Shown piece after piece: positions 14,272 to 22,962 of a stretch of DNA of 31,492 nt. The first letter of the stretch is position 1. Each line of letters opens with the position of its first letter. Source of the DNA: an uncultured Butyricicoccus sp. (GTDB lineage Bacteria > Bacillota > Clostridia > Oscillospirales > Butyricicoccaceae); the NCBI GenBank assembly GCA_900544475.1, contig UQVU01000006.1, positions 1-31,492 on the forward strand, written 5' to 3'. The translations under genes and the position numbers were made by a program. Below the pieces are notes generated by a model. The model was not told where the DNA came from. It searched no databases and was given only the letters and a program-made list of their open reading frames with translations.

Positions 14272-15342
14272 TCAGCGGCTGCCCTTCAGCTGACGCTGGC
14301 GGGACAGATTGATCGTGCCGTCCTGCATGCGGGAGAGGTTTTCCAGACAGTTGCCCGTGCCGTAGGCCACGCAAGAGACCGCCTCGTCCGCCACGCGGGT
14401 CGGGATGCCGGTCTTGGACGCCACGAGCTTGTCAAAGCCGCAGATGAGCGAGCCGCCGCCGGTCATGACGATGCCGTTCGACGAAATGTCGCCGGTAAGC
14501 TCGGGGGGCGTGCGCTCAAGTACGCTGTGGATGGCCTCAACGATGGCGGAGGAAACCTCCTCGAGCGCCTCGAGCACCTCGGTCGAGCTGACCGTGAAGG
14601 TGCGCGGCAGGCCGGTCATCAGGCAGCGGCCCTTGACCTCCATGATTTCCTCCTCGCTGCGCGGATAGACGCAGCCGATGTTCTTTTTGATCTGCTCGGC
14701 GGTGCGCTCGCCGATAAGGGCGTTGTGCTTGCGGCGGATGTACTTGATGATCGCCTCGTCAAACTTGTCGCCCGCGATTTTGATGGAGGTGGACTCCACG
14801 ACGCCGCCGAGCGAAATGACCGCGATGTCGGTCGTGCCGCCGCCGACGTCCACGACAAGGTTGCCGTTCGGTTTCGTGATGTCGATGCCCGCGCCGATGG
14901 CCGCCGCGACCGGCTCCTCGATGAGGAACACGCGCTTCGCGCCCGCCTGCGTGCCGGCGTCAATGACCGCACGCTCCTCGACCTCTGTGATGATCGAGGG
15001 CACGCAGATGACAACGTTCGGCTTGAACAGGCGGAAGCCCTGCACCTTGCGGATAAACTCCTTGATCATGCACTCGGTCATCTCGTAGTCCGAAATGACG
15101 CCCTCACGCAGCGGACGAATGGCGACAATGTTGCCCGGCGTGCGGCCGAGAGTCTCCTGCGCCTCCGAGCCGACCGCTATGAGCTTGCCCGTCACCCGGT
15201 CTACCGCCACGACAGACGGCTCGTTGAGCACGATGCCCTTGCCCTTGAGGTAGACGAGAACGGTTGCCGTGCCGAGGTCAATGCCGATGTCATTCGAAAA
15301 AAGCGAGAACTTTCTCGCGATTCTTTGCAGAAAAGAATCCAT
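14272..15342 (-). CDS. mreB: Rod shape-determining protein MreB/Mbl
   Basis: A 356-aa bacterial actin that polymerises under the membrane and guides the elongasome for sidewall peptidoglycan synthesis. ATP-binding landmarks are the phosphate-1 loop GIDLGTATVLVY (DLGTA at 22-26), phosphate-2 NLVVDVGGGTTDIAVIS, the adenine-binding GIVMTGGGSLICGFDKLV, and PLREGVISDYEMTE. The N-terminus has a basic/hydrophobic stretch (FLQRIARKFSLF) suited to membrane binding. Length and motifs fit MreB or its paralogue Mbl; no mreC or mreD follows, so it may be the Mbl-type orphan. ATG at 15342 follows AAAGGA. Two possible promoters lie upstream, at 15383-15411 and 15612-15640. Confidence 0.92.
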   Translation of the reverse strand: MDSFLQRIARKFSLFSNDIGIDLGTATVLVYLKGKGIVLNEPSVVAVDRVTGKLIAVGSEAQETLGRTPGNIVAIRPLREGVISDYEMTECMIKEFIRKVQGFRLFKPNVVICVPSIITEVEERAVIDAGTQAGAKRVFLIEEPVAAAIGAGIDITKPNGNLVVDVGGGTTDIAVISLGGVVESTSIKIAGDKFDEAIIKYIRRKHNALIGERTAEQIKKNIGCVYPRSEEEIMEVKGRCLMTGLPRTFTVSSTEVLEALEEVSSAIVEAIHSVLERTPPELTGDISSNGIVMTGGGSLICGFDKLVASKTGIPTRVADEAVSCVAYGTGNCLENLSRMQDGTINLSRQRQLKGSR

Positions 15343-15382
15343 ATTTCATTCCTTTCTCCGCGCTCTGTTCGCGTGGATTGAC

Positions 15383-15411
15383 AGTATTACCCAGTCTGTC
15401 GATAAAGTCAA
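15383..15411 (-). promoter_or_regulatory. Proximal promoter of mreB
   Basis: On the minus strand, -35 TTGACT (15411-15406), a 17-bp spacer and -10 AATACT (15388-15383, 4 of 6 matches), about 40 nt before the mreB start. Confidence 0.6.
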
Positions 15412-15430
15412 TTTTTCGAGAATGCAGTGT

Positions 15431-15576
15431 TTCGCGCGGGAGCGCGAATGAAATAGATTTTGCAATGCAAAATCTTAAAGAGCATCTATCACGTTTTTTC
15501 TACTTATAGAGAGAAAGTTTCCGAATTGGAACTTTCGGACGTCCGTGTTTTGCGAAGTCAAAACACAGATTGTCGG
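15431..15576. repeat. Structured intergenic repeat, copy B
   Basis: This is the second copy of the element at 11043-11207. Hairpins in plus-strand order are TTCGCGC-GGGA-GCGCGAA (15431-15448); AGATTTT-GCAATGC-AAAATCT (15455-15475); a GAAAGTTTCC/GGAACTTTC stem (about 15512-15536); and GTGTTTTG-CGAAGT-CAAAACAC (15545-15566), ending in CAGATTGTCGG. Stems differ from copy A by paired changes (G-C to A-T), so the fold is kept while the sequence drifts. It lies between the two mreB promoters and would be in the leader of the distal transcript. Confidence 0.65.
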
Positions 15577-15611
15577 CGGAACCGTAGTTTCGCGACAGGC
15601 TCAATATTATT

Positions 15612-15640
15612 ATTATACAGATTTTGTACGCCATTTGCAA
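15612..15640 (-). promoter_or_regulatory. Distal promoter reading into repeat B and mreB
   Basis: On the minus strand, -35 TTGCAA (15640-15635), exactly 17 bp, then a perfect -10 TATAAT (15617-15612). The start would be near 15605, about 30 nt before repeat B. The stretch is AT-rich, so a chance match is possible. Confidence 0.5.
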
Positions 15641-15682
15641 GACTCCGGGGCAAATACCGAAAATTCGACAGAGAAAACGGCA

Positions 15683-15901
15683 TCACTCCGGCAGTGTGTC
15701 CTTATACTCCGTGTATTTTCCGTTCACCTGTTTTTTATAGGCTTCATAAGCCTCCGTCAGCGTTTCATATTTCGTTCCTGTGGTATAATCCTTAAAGTCG
15801 CTGTAATTGTTGATATGGCCCGCAATCGCAACATAGCTTTTGACCTTGTTGCTCCGGGTCGCGGTGGTCGTTTCGGAGATCTTTCTGGAGTTCCGGAGCA
15901 C
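15683..15901 (-). CDS. Short unknown ORF after recD2 (possible gene remnant)
   Basis: A 72-aa frame from GTG at 15901, with no clear ribosome-binding site, starting 8 nt after the recD2 stop codon. The C-terminal half, GHINNYSDFKDYTTGTKYET then LTEAYEAYKKQVNGKYTEYK, is Tyr/Lys-rich, has protein-like codon patterns and is clearly less GC-rich than its neighbours. The N-terminal half (RNSRKISETTTATRSNKVKS) is basic. I do not recognise it. It may be the 3' end of a lost accessory gene or a small protein. Confidence 0.35.
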   Translation of the reverse strand: MLRNSRKISETTTATRSNKVKSYVAIAGHINNYSDFKDYTTGTKYETLTEAYEAYKKQVNGKYTEYKDTLPE

Positions 15902-15909
15902 CTTTACTG

Positions 15910-18138
15910 CTACTCGGCTAATCTAAGACGGACTTTCAGCGCGCTGTACCGTCTGCCCTTCTGGTTGTTATTTACCATATACGCTACCACATCCTGGCTG
16001 CCGACAATAACGAGCAGGCGCTTCGCACGTGTGATCGCGGTGTAGAGAATGTTGCGCGTGAGCAGCCTGCGCGGCAGGCCGTCCGACAGCGCGAGCACGA
16101 CCGCGTCGAACTCGCTGCCCTGCGATTTATGTACCGTGACGGCGTAGGCAAGCTCCAGCTCATTCAGCATATCGAACGTGTAGGTCGCAAGACGGTCGTC
16201 GAAGCGCACGACAAGGCATTCCTGCTGCGGATAGATGCGCTCCAGTTCGCCCACGTCGCCGTTGAAGACGCCCGTTCCGGTTTCGTCGTCGCTGCCCTCG
16301 CGCTCCCAGACGATGTCGTAGTTGTTGCGCACCTGCATGACGCGGTCGCCCTCACGGAAAATGACGTCGCCAAAGCGCTTTTCGCGCTTTTTCTCGCTCG
16401 GCGGGTTAAGCGCCTCCTGCAATCGGCGGTTGAGCGCACCCGTGCCGCTTCCCTGCCGCTTGGCGGGGGAAAGCACCTGAATCTGGGACGGCGAAAAGCC
16501 GTAGTGCGCCGGAAGCCGCTGCGAGCACAGCTGCGCGACCGTTTCAATGACGGACGCCGCGTCCCCGCGCTTCATGAAGAAAAAGTCGCCGTCCGCGCCG
16601 GACGGGAGGGGCATCTGTCCCTCGTTGACCGCGTGGGCGTTCATGACGATGTCGGATTTCTGCGCCTGACGGAAAATCTCGGTCAGCTGGATGGTCGGGA
16701 CGCGCTGTGAGGCGATGAGGTCGCGCAGGAAGTTGCCCGGGCCGACCGGCGGCAGCTGGTCCGCGTCGCCGACAAGCACGAGCCGCGCTCCGTGCGGCAG
16801 CGCCTCAATGAGCGCCTGCATCAGCCGGATGTCCACCATCGACACCTCGTCCAGAATGACTGCGTCGCACTCGAGCGGATTGGTGACGCTGCGTGCGTAG
16901 ACCGTGCGGCCGCCGGGCGCGAACCCGGCTTCGAGCAGGCGGTGGATGGTCTTAGCCTCCATGCCGGTCAGGTCGGACAGACGCTTGGCGGCGCGGCCGG
17001 TCGGCGCGGCGAGCAGGGTGTTCAGGCTGAGCGCCTCGAACACGCGCAAAATGCCGCTGACCGTGGTGGTCTTGCCCGTGCCGGGGCCGCCCGTCAGAAT
17101 GACGAGTCCGTTCCGCGCCGCCGCCGCAATGGCCTGCTTCTGCTTCTCGGAATACGGGAACTCGCTGTTGTCAAACAGGCCGTGCAGCAGGTCGTCCACA
17201 TCGAAATTATACTCATAATTGCGCTCGGACATATCGTTCAGCATATGCGCGAGATAGGCCTCGGCGTCGTGCATATCGCGCAGATAGACCGCATCGCGTC
17301 CCGCGATTTCCTCCCTGACGAGGATTCCCTTGTCCGCAAGGCGGAGAATGCCCGCGAGAATGCGGTCCTCGTCGAACTCCACATCGTCCTCGCTCAGCAG
17401 GCGGATGGTCGCGGCCGTCAGCTTGTCGAGCGGAATGAAGGTGTGGCCGTTGCCGAGGTTGAAGGTCAGCGTGTAAACGATGCCGGCGTCCGTGCGGTCG
17501 TCCGACAGCAGCGACAGATCAAGCTCCATCGCAAGTCCGTCCGCAAGGCGGAAATCCACGTCGTAGTACGGGTCGCACAGCAGATACGGGTTGTCGCACA
17601 GCATTTCGATTGCGCTGTCGTGAAAACGTTTGTACAGGAGCGCGGTCAGCTCAATGGGCAGGTTGTGCACGCTCAGGAAGTCCATCAGCTCGCGCATCGA
17701 GCTCTGCTCGACGAACTGGCGGCCGATTTCCTTGGCGCGGCGGGCCGTGATGCCCTTGATTTCGGTCAGGCGTTCGGGTTCGTTCGCCATGACCTCGAAG
17801 GTGTCCTCGCCGAACTTTTCTGCGATGCGTGCGCCGAGACGCGGGCCGATGCCGCGAATAAGGCCGGAGGCGAGGTAGTCCGCGATGCCGCGAACGGTTG
17901 TCGGGAGACGGCGCTCAAAGCGCTCCGCGCTGAACTGTTCGCCGTAGGACGGGTGCACGACCCAGAAGCCGACCATGGTCAGCTCCTCGCCCAGACCGAT
18001 GCCGGGAAACGTGCCGGTCGCTGTGATTTCCGCGCCCTCCTGCGACAAAAGGCGCAGCACAGCGTAACCGTTTTCCTCGTTGCTGAAAACGATCTGCTCG
18101 ACTGTGCCGCGCAGCTCTACATATTCTTTCTCGTCCAC
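15910..18138 (-). CDS. recD2: RecD2-type ATP-dependent DNA helicase
   Basis: A 742-aa 5'-3' superfamily 1B helicase of the RecD2 type, which acts without RecBC in DNA repair and replication-fork maintenance in Bacillota. Order of domains: an N-terminal OB-like region (1-75); tandem helix-hairpin-helix motifs (GIGPRLGARIAEKFGEDT near 96-113 and EIKGITARRAKEIG near 126-139); Walker A GGPGTGKT (350-357); Walker B DEVSM (430-434); motif III GDADQLPPVG (457-466); motif V/VI AVTVHKSQGSEFD and NILYTAITRAKRLLVIVG near the C-terminus. GTG at 18138 follows AAGGA with 9-nt spacing, and the upstream extension overlaps the next gene. All helicase motifs are intact. Confidence 0.93.
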   Translation of the reverse strand: MDEKEYVELRGTVEQIVFSNEENGYAVLRLLSQEGAEITATGTFPGIGLGEELTMVGFWVVHPSYGEQFSAERFERRLPTTVRGIADYLASGLIRGIGPRLGARIAEKFGEDTFEVMANEPERLTEIKGITARRAKEIGRQFVEQSSMRELMDFLSVHNLPIELTALLYKRFHDSAIEMLCDNPYLLCDPYYDVDFRLADGLAMELDLSLLSDDRTDAGIVYTLTFNLGNGHTFIPLDKLTAATIRLLSEDDVEFDEDRILAGILRLADKGILVREEIAGRDAVYLRDMHDAEAYLAHMLNDMSERNYEYNFDVDDLLHGLFDNSEFPYSEKQKQAIAAAARNGLVILTGGPGTGKTTTVSGILRVFEALSLNTLLAAPTGRAAKRLSDLTGMEAKTIHRLLEAGFAPGGRTVYARSVTNPLECDAVILDEVSMVDIRLMQALIEALPHGARLVLVGDADQLPPVGPGNFLRDLIASQRVPTIQLTEIFRQAQKSDIVMNAHAVNEGQMPLPSGADGDFFFMKRGDAASVIETVAQLCSQRLPAHYGFSPSQIQVLSPAKRQGSGTGALNRRLQEALNPPSEKKREKRFGDVIFREGDRVMQVRNNYDIVWEREGSDDETGTGVFNGDVGELERIYPQQECLVVRFDDRLATYTFDMLNELELAYAVTVHKSQGSEFDAVVLALSDGLPRRLLTRNILYTAITRAKRLLVIVGSQDVVAYMVNNNQKGRRYSALKVRLRLAE

Positions 18139-18163
18139 AAAGCACCGTCCTTCCCTGTTTTCG

Positions 18164-18463
18164 CTATTCCAGATACATGATGTCCTGCCGCGCGGCGAGA
18201 AACTTCGCGATATTCTGCCCCTGACCACTGCCAAGCTCGATGAACGTAATCGACGCGCCGGGCAGGTACTGCCGCCGCACGCGCACCGCCGCCCGGATGA
18301 GCTGCTCGCTCGCCGGGTCGCAGCCGTCGCCGTACAGCGTCAGCTCCGCCGAGCCGTGCTGGCGCAGCAGATGGGCGCAGATTCGCTCGTACACCACATG
18401 GAGCACCGTATAAAAACCGACCGCCGCGAACACGGCAAGCACACTCTGCCAGAAAACCGACAT
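18164..18463 (-). CDS. Small membrane-anchored protein upstream of recD2
   Basis: A 99-aa protein of unknown function. Residues 3-25 (VFWQSVLAVFAAVGFYTVLH) form one transmembrane helix, and the rest is a compact domain: LRQHGSAELTLYGDGCDPAS, EQLIRAAVRVRRQYLPGA, SITFIELGSGQGQNIAKFLA. ATG at 18463 follows GGAGGGG; the longer frame to 18826 runs through a terminator and another gene. It ends 25 nt before recD2 and shares its promoter (18537-18565), so it is probably cotranscribed with the helicase. The GSGQGQN stretch superficially recalls a nucleotide-binding loop, but I would not assign a function. Confidence 0.7.
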   Translation of the reverse strand: MSVFWQSVLAVFAAVGFYTVLHVVYERICAHLLRQHGSAELTLYGDGCDPASEQLIRAAVRVRRQYLPGASITFIELGSGQGQNIAKFLAARQDIMYLE

Positions 18464-18536
18464 GCTATCCCCTCCTGCTCTCAGCTTATGCCGGGGAAAG
18501 CACCGCCGTGCGAACGGCCATAAATCCATAGTATAT

Positions 18537-18565
18537 AGTGTAGCACAAAACAGGCGTAATGTAAA
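18537..18565 (-). promoter_or_regulatory. Promoter of the small membrane protein-recD2 operon
   Basis: On the minus strand, -35 TTTACA (18565-18560), a 17-bp spacer and -10 TACACT (18542-18537), about 75 nt before the ATG at 18463. Confidence 0.65.
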
Positions 18566-18603
18566 ACTATTTGCACGAAAACGCGGCCGAAAACGAAAAG
18601 AAA

Positions 18604-18627
18604 CCGCAGACTGCGAAAAATCTGCGG
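18604..18627 (-). terminator. Terminator after the small hypothetical gene
   Basis: CCGCAGA (18604-18610) and TCTGCGG (18621-18627) form a perfect 7-bp stem, followed on the minus strand by TTTCTTTTC. It separates the 18640-18882 gene from the recD2 operon promoter. Confidence 0.7.
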
Positions 18628-18639
18628 CTCTTTTGGGGT

Positions 18640-18882
18640 TCAGGTTTCGTGCTCCTTGCACCATGTCTCGAGGCTTTCGCTGTCCGTGCCGCGCGGCGGA
18701 TGCGCCCGGCCGCAGTTCTGCTCGTGCGGCGGATAGGCGGCGCCGTCCGGCGTTCCGTCCCCTCGCTCCTCCGGCAGCGCGACCTCGCCCCGCGCCGAAA
18801 CCGACGGCTTGCTGCGCTCCATCCATTGAAACGCCTTGCGTGCGGCCTCAAAGCGGTTTTCGTTTTCGTCATACGGCATCAT
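18640..18882 (-). CDS. Small hypothetical protein (80 aa)
   Basis: MMPYDENENRFEAARKAFQW, then a polar, Pro/Glu/Gly-rich region with HEQNCGRAHPPRG, ending SLETWCKEHET. It has no signal or membrane segment. ATG at 18882 has AAGGAG 8 nt upstream, and the gene has a terminator directly after it, so I take it as real. I do not recognise the family. The acidic-aromatic start and disordered middle suggest a small regulatory or adaptor protein, but nothing firmer can be said. Confidence 0.55.
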   Translation of the reverse strand: MMPYDENENRFEAARKAFQWMERSKPSVSARGEVALPEERGDGTPDGAAYPPHEQNCGRAHPPRGTDSESLETWCKEHET

Positions 18883-18986
18883 GCTGACCACTCCTTTTCG
18901 CAGTCAGTCTGCCCGGAAAAGCACGTTTTCATGCAGGAAATCTTTTTCCGCCTTCCGGACGACACCGGCTGTCCGTTTTTGCAGGG

Positions 18987-19021
18987 GCAAAAAGGCTCCC
19001 ATGCCGAAGCATGGGAGCCTT
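18987..19021 (-). terminator. Terminator of the str operon (after tuf)
   Basis: AAGGCTCCCATGC (18992-19004), a 4-nt loop and GCATGGGAGCCTT (19009-19021) form a perfect 13-bp stem, followed on the minus strand by a T run. It lies 30 nt after the tuf stop. Confidence 0.95.
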
Positions 19022-19051
19022 GTCAGCAGTAAAGTAATGCTAAAGCTTAAA

Positions 19052-20254
19052 TTAAGCGTTGATAGCAGTTACGACGCCGGAACCTACGGTGCGGCCACCC
19101 TCACGGATAGCGAAACGCAGGCCTTCCTCGATAGCGATCGGGGTGATCAGCTCAACGTCCATCTCAACGTTGTCGCCCGGCATGCACATCTCAGTGCCTT
19201 CCGGCAGAGTGATAACGCCAGTAACGTCGGTGGTACGGAAGTAGAACTGCGGACGGTAGTTGTTGAAGAACGGAGTATGACGGCCGCCCTCTTCCTTCTT
19301 CAGAACGTAAACCTGACCGTGGAACTTGGTGTGCGGGTGGATAGAGCCCGGCTTAGCCAGAACCTGGCCACGCTCAACCTCGTTCTTCTGGATACCACGG
19401 AGCAGAGCGCCGATGTTGTCGCCTGCTTCAGCGTAGTCAAGCAGCTTGCGGAACATCTCGATGCCGGTAACGACGGTCTTGCGCGGAGCGTCCATCAGAC
19501 CAACGATCTCAACTTCCTCGCCCATCTTCAGCTGGCCACGCTCTACACGGCCGGTAGCAACGGTACCACGACCGGTGATGGAGAATACGTCCTCGACCGG
19601 CATGATGAACGGCTTGTCAGCAGCACGATCCGGGGTCGGGATATAGGTGTCAACAGCGTCCATCAGCTCGCGGATGCAAGCGTACTCCGGAGCGTTCGGA
19701 TCGGTGGAATCAGAGGTCAGAACGTTCAGAGCGGAACCACGGATAACCGGTACGTCGTCGCCCGGGAAGTCGTAAGAGCTCAGCAGCTCACGGATCTCCA
19801 TCTCAACGAGATCGAGCAGCTCCGGATCGTCAACCTGGTCAGCCTTGTTCATGAATACAACGATATACGGTACGCCTACCTGACGGGACAGCAGGATGTG
19901 CTCGCGGGTCTGCGGCATCGGGCCGTCAGCTGCGGATACAACCAGGATAGCGCCGTCCATCTGAGCAGCACCGGTGATCATGTTCTTGACGTAGTCAGCA
20001 TGGCCCGGGCAGTCAACGTGAGCGTAGTGACGCTTAGCGGTGTGGTACTCAACGTGAGCGGTGTTGATGGTAATGCCGCGCTCCTTCTCCTCCGGTGCCT
20101 TGTCGATGGAGTCGTATGCCTGATACTCAGCATCGCCCTCGAGAGCCAGAACCTTGGTGATTGCAGCGGTCAGAGTGGTCTTGCCGTGGTCAACGTGGCC
20201 GATAGTGCCGATGTTAACGTGCGGCAGAGAACGGTCAAATTTTTCCTTTGCCAT
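19052..20254 (-). CDS. tuf: Elongation factor Tu
   Basis: A 400-aa GTPase that delivers aminoacyl-tRNA to the ribosome. The G1 loop GHVDHGKT is at 19-26, G2 [12 protein letters not shown] around 59-70, G3 DCPGH at 81-85 and G4 NKAD at 136-139. Domains 2 and 3 are complete through the [10 protein letters not shown] end. ATG at 20254 follows GAGGAGG. It is the last gene of the L7Ae-rpsL-rpsG-fusA-tuf operon, 92 nt after fusA; that spacer has only a small ATTGCA/TGCAAT hairpin (20313-20330). Codon choice is more biased than in the accessory genes, as expected for a highly expressed gene. Confidence 0.99.
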   Translation of the reverse strand: MAKEKFDRSLPHVNIGTIGHVDHGKTTLTAAITKVLALEGDAEYQAYDSIDKAPEEKERGITINTAHVEYHTAKRHYAHVDCPGHADYVKNMITGAAQMDGAILVVSAADGPMPQTREHILLSRQVGVPYIVVFMNKADQVDDPELLDLVEMEIRELLSSYDFPGDDVPVIRGSALNVLTSDSTDPNAPEYACIRELMDAVDTYIPTPDRAADKPFIMPVEDVFSITGRGTVATGRVERGQLKMGEEVEIVGLMDAPRKTVVTGIEMFRKLLDYAEAGDNIGALLRGIQKNEVERGQVLAKPGSIHPHTKFHGQVYVLKKEEGGRHTPFFNNYRPQFYFRTTDVTGVITLPEGTEMCMPGDNVEMDVELITPIAIEEGLRFAIREGGRTVGSGVVTAINA

Positions 20255-20346
20255 TGTGGATTTCCTCCTCGTAAAATGAAATCTAAGTCACGATAAACTT
20301 ATTCTACTTCAAATTGCAATAAAATGCAATAGGCAGAGCAGATATT

Positions 20347-22452
20347 TTAGTCGTTGTTTTTGGTGCGCGAGTCGATGATCTTCTCCTGAATGCTCTTCGG
20401 CACTTCAGTGTAGTGGCTCGGCTGCATGGTGTACTGGCCACGGCCCTGCGTACGGGAACGCAGAGTGGTCGCATAGCCGAACATCTCGCTCAGCGGTACA
20501 GCGGCTGCGATAGCCTGTACGCCGCCGCGCGGCTCCATGCCCTGAATCTGGCCGCGGCGGGAGTTCAGGTCGCCGATAACGTCGCCCATGTACTCTTCCG
20601 GTACCAGAACGTCTACCTGCATGATCGGCTCCATCAGAACCGGGTCAGCCTTCTTCATCGCTTCCTTGAACGCCATAGAGCCGGCGATCTTGAATGCCAT
20701 TTCGGAAGAGTCAACTTCGTGGTAAGAACCATCATACAGAGTAAACTTAACATCAACTACCGGGTAGCCTGCGAGGATACCAGCCTGCATAGCGCCCTGG
20801 ATACCCTGGTTAACCGGCTCGATGTATTCCTTCGGGATAGCACCGCCAACGATCTTGTTGATGAACTCGTAGCCCTTGCCGGACTCGTTCGGCTCAACGA
20901 TGATCTTAACGTGACCGTACTGGCCCTTACCACCGGACTGACGAGCGTACTTCTGATCGACGTCAGCGGAACGGCGGATGGTCTCCTTATAAGCAACCTG
21001 AGGAGAACCTACGTTAGCCTCTACCTTGAATTCACGAAGCAGACGGTCAACGATGATCTCCAGATGGAGCTCGCCCATACCAGCGATGATGGTCTGGCCG
21101 GTCTCTTCATCGGTGTAGGTCTTGAAGGTCGGGTCCTCTTCAGCCAGCTTGGCGAGAGCGATACCCATCTTTTCCTGACCAGCCTTGGTCTTCGGCTCGA
21201 TCGCGACACGGATAACCGGGTCCGGGAACTCCATAGACTCGAGGATGATCGGGTGCTTCTCATCACAGAGCGTGTCGCCCGTGGTGGTGTTCTTGAAGCC
21301 GATGCCCGCAGCGATATCGCCGGAGTATACGCAGTCGATATCCTGACGATGGTTAGCGTGCATCTGAAGAATACGGCCAAGACGCTCGCGGGTGTCCTTG
21401 GTCGCATTGAGGATAGAGGAACCAGCAGTTACGGTACCGGAGTATACACGGAAGAACGTCAGACGGCCAACGAACGGGTCGGTAGCGATCTTGAACGCCA
21501 GTGCAGAGAACGGCGCCTCGTCGGAAGACGGACGGGAGTCCTCTTCGTCGGTCTGCGGGTTAACGCCCTTGATGTCCGGGATGTCGGTCGGAGCCGGCAT
21601 GTACTCGATGACAGCATCGAGAAGCGGCTGAACGCCCTTGTTGCGGTAAGCGGTACCGCAGAGGACCGGAACGATCTCGTTTGCGATACAACCCTTGCGG
21701 ATTGCAGCCTTGACTTCCTTGATGGTCAGCTCTTCGCCCTCGAGGTACTTCATCATGAGGTCCTCGTCGAGCTCAGCTACGTGCTCCCACAGCTCATCGT
21801 GATACTGCTGAGCCTTCTCCATCATGTCAGCCGGGATATCCTCATCGCGGATGTCCTTGCCGAGGTCATCATAGTAAACCTCTGCACGCATGGTGATGAG
21901 GTCAACGATGCCCTTGAAGGTGTCCTCGGAGCCGATCGGCAGCTGTACCGGAACGGCGTTGCACTTCAGACGATCCTTCATCATGCCAACTACGTTGTAG
22001 AAGTCCGCACCCATGATGTCCATCTTGTTGACGAACGCCATACGCGGAACCTTGTACTTGTCAGCCTGATGCCAAACGGTCTCAGACTGCGGCTCAACGC
22101 CGCCCTTTGCGCAGAATACGGTTACAGAACCGTCCAGAACGCGCAGGGAGCGCTCTACCTCTACGGTAAAGTCAACGTGGCCCGGGGTGTCGATGATGTT
22201 GATACGATGCTCCGGGAACTGATGAGTAGAGCCGGACCAGTGGCAGGTGGTAGCGGCGGAGGTGATGGTGATACCACGCTCCTGCTCCTGCTCCATCCAG
22301 TCCATGGTAGCGGTACCGTCGTGGGTATCGCCGATCTTATGGTTTACACCGGTGTAATAAAGAATACGCTCGGTGGTAGTGGTCTTACCGGCGTCGATAT
22401 GCGCCATGATGCCGATATTTCTGGTTCTTTCCAGGGAATATTCTCTAGGCAT
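20347..22452 (-). CDS. fusA: Elongation factor G
   Basis: A 701-aa translocation GTPase. The G1 loop AHIDAGKT lies at 17-24, with DTPGHVDF (G3) and NKMD (G4) following; domains III-V are complete, including [19 protein letters not shown] and the domain IV loop that reaches the decoding site. Length and the [20 protein letters not shown] start are normal. ATG at 22452 has an AAAGGAG site. It lies 39 nt downstream of rpsG, in the conserved str-operon order. It is the translocase EF-G rather than a TetM-type ribosomal protection protein, given its position and ordinary sequence. Confidence 0.99.
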   Translation of the reverse strand: MPREYSLERTRNIGIMAHIDAGKTTTTERILYYTGVNHKIGDTHDGTATMDWMEQEQERGITITSAATTCHWSGSTHQFPEHRINIIDTPGHVDFTVEVERSLRVLDGSVTVFCAKGGVEPQSETVWHQADKYKVPRMAFVNKMDIMGADFYNVVGMMKDRLKCNAVPVQLPIGSEDTFKGIVDLITMRAEVYYDDLGKDIRDEDIPADMMEKAQQYHDELWEHVAELDEDLMMKYLEGEELTIKEVKAAIRKGCIANEIVPVLCGTAYRNKGVQPLLDAVIEYMPAPTDIPDIKGVNPQTDEEDSRPSSDEAPFSALAFKIATDPFVGRLTFFRVYSGTVTAGSSILNATKDTRERLGRILQMHANHRQDIDCVYSGDIAAGIGFKNTTTGDTLCDEKHPIILESMEFPDPVIRVAIEPKTKAGQEKMGIALAKLAEEDPTFKTYTDEETGQTIIAGMGELHLEIIVDRLLREFKVEANVGSPQVAYKETIRRSADVDQKYARQSGGKGQYGHVKIIVEPNESGKGYEFINKIVGGAIPKEYIEPVNQGIQGAMQAGILAGYPVVDVKFTLYDGSYHEVDSSEMAFKIAGSMAFKEAMKKADPVLMEPIMQVDVLVPEEYMGDVIGDLNSRRGQIQGMEPRGGVQAIAAAVPLSEMFGYATTLRSRTQGRGQYTMQPSHYTEVPKSIQEKIIDSRTKNND

Positions 22453-22491
22453 ATTGCTCTCCTTTCAAAGCGTTATGCGGAAACCGACAGA

Positions 22492-22962
22492 TTAGTAACG
22501 GTAGTGAGCGAAAGCCTTGTTCGCCTCTGCCATCTTGTGGGTATCCTCGCGCTTCTTAACAGCACCGCCCAGATTGTTGCAGGCATCCATGATCTCGCCA
22601 GCCAGACGCTCACGCATGGTCTTCTCAGAACGAGCGCGAGAATACTTGGTGATCCAGCGAAGGCCCAGGGTCTGACGACGCTCCGGACGAACTTCCATCG
22701 GGACCTGATAGGTGGCGCCGCCTACACGGCGAGCCTTAACTTCGAGCGACGGCATGATGTTCTCCATCGCCTCGGTGAATACTTCCAGCGGTTCACGTCC
22801 GGTCTTCTCACGGACAATATCGAAAGCACCGTAAACAACCTTCTGCGAAACGCCCTTCTTGCCGTCGAGCATGATAGAGTTTACCAGCTTGGTGACGAGC
22901 TTGGAATTATAAAGCGGATCGGGCAGAACGTCTCTCTTGGGGACATTACCTCTTCTTGGCAC
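22492..22962 (-). CDS. rpsG: 30S ribosomal protein S7
   Basis: A 156-aa primary 16S rRNA-binding protein that nucleates assembly of the 30S head. [20 protein letters not shown], then [16 protein letters not shown], and [16 protein letters not shown] are diagnostic. The start is GTG at 22962: AAGGAGG lies 8 nt before it, and the 156-aa length is the family standard. The longer reading from 22980 would use a TTG without a site. In E. coli S7 represses its own operon by binding the rpsL-rpsG spacer; here that spacer is far longer (336 nt) and structured. Confidence 0.98.
   Translation of the reverse strand: MPRRGNVPKRDVLPDPLYNSKLVTKLVNSIMLDGKKGVSQKVVYGAFDIVREKTGREPLEVFTEAMENIMPSLEVKARRVGGATYQVPMEVRPERRQTLGLRWITKYSRARSEKTMRERLAGEIMDACNNLGGAVKKREDTHKMAEANKAFAHYRY

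Noticed and set aside
16792..18180. A long plus-strand frame inside recD2
   Set aside because: RecD2 on the minus strand has every helicase motif; the plus frame is a composition shadow.
20347..22452. TetM-like ribosomal protection protein
   Set aside because: The gene lies in the conserved str operon between rpsG and tuf and has the ordinary EF-G start and length.
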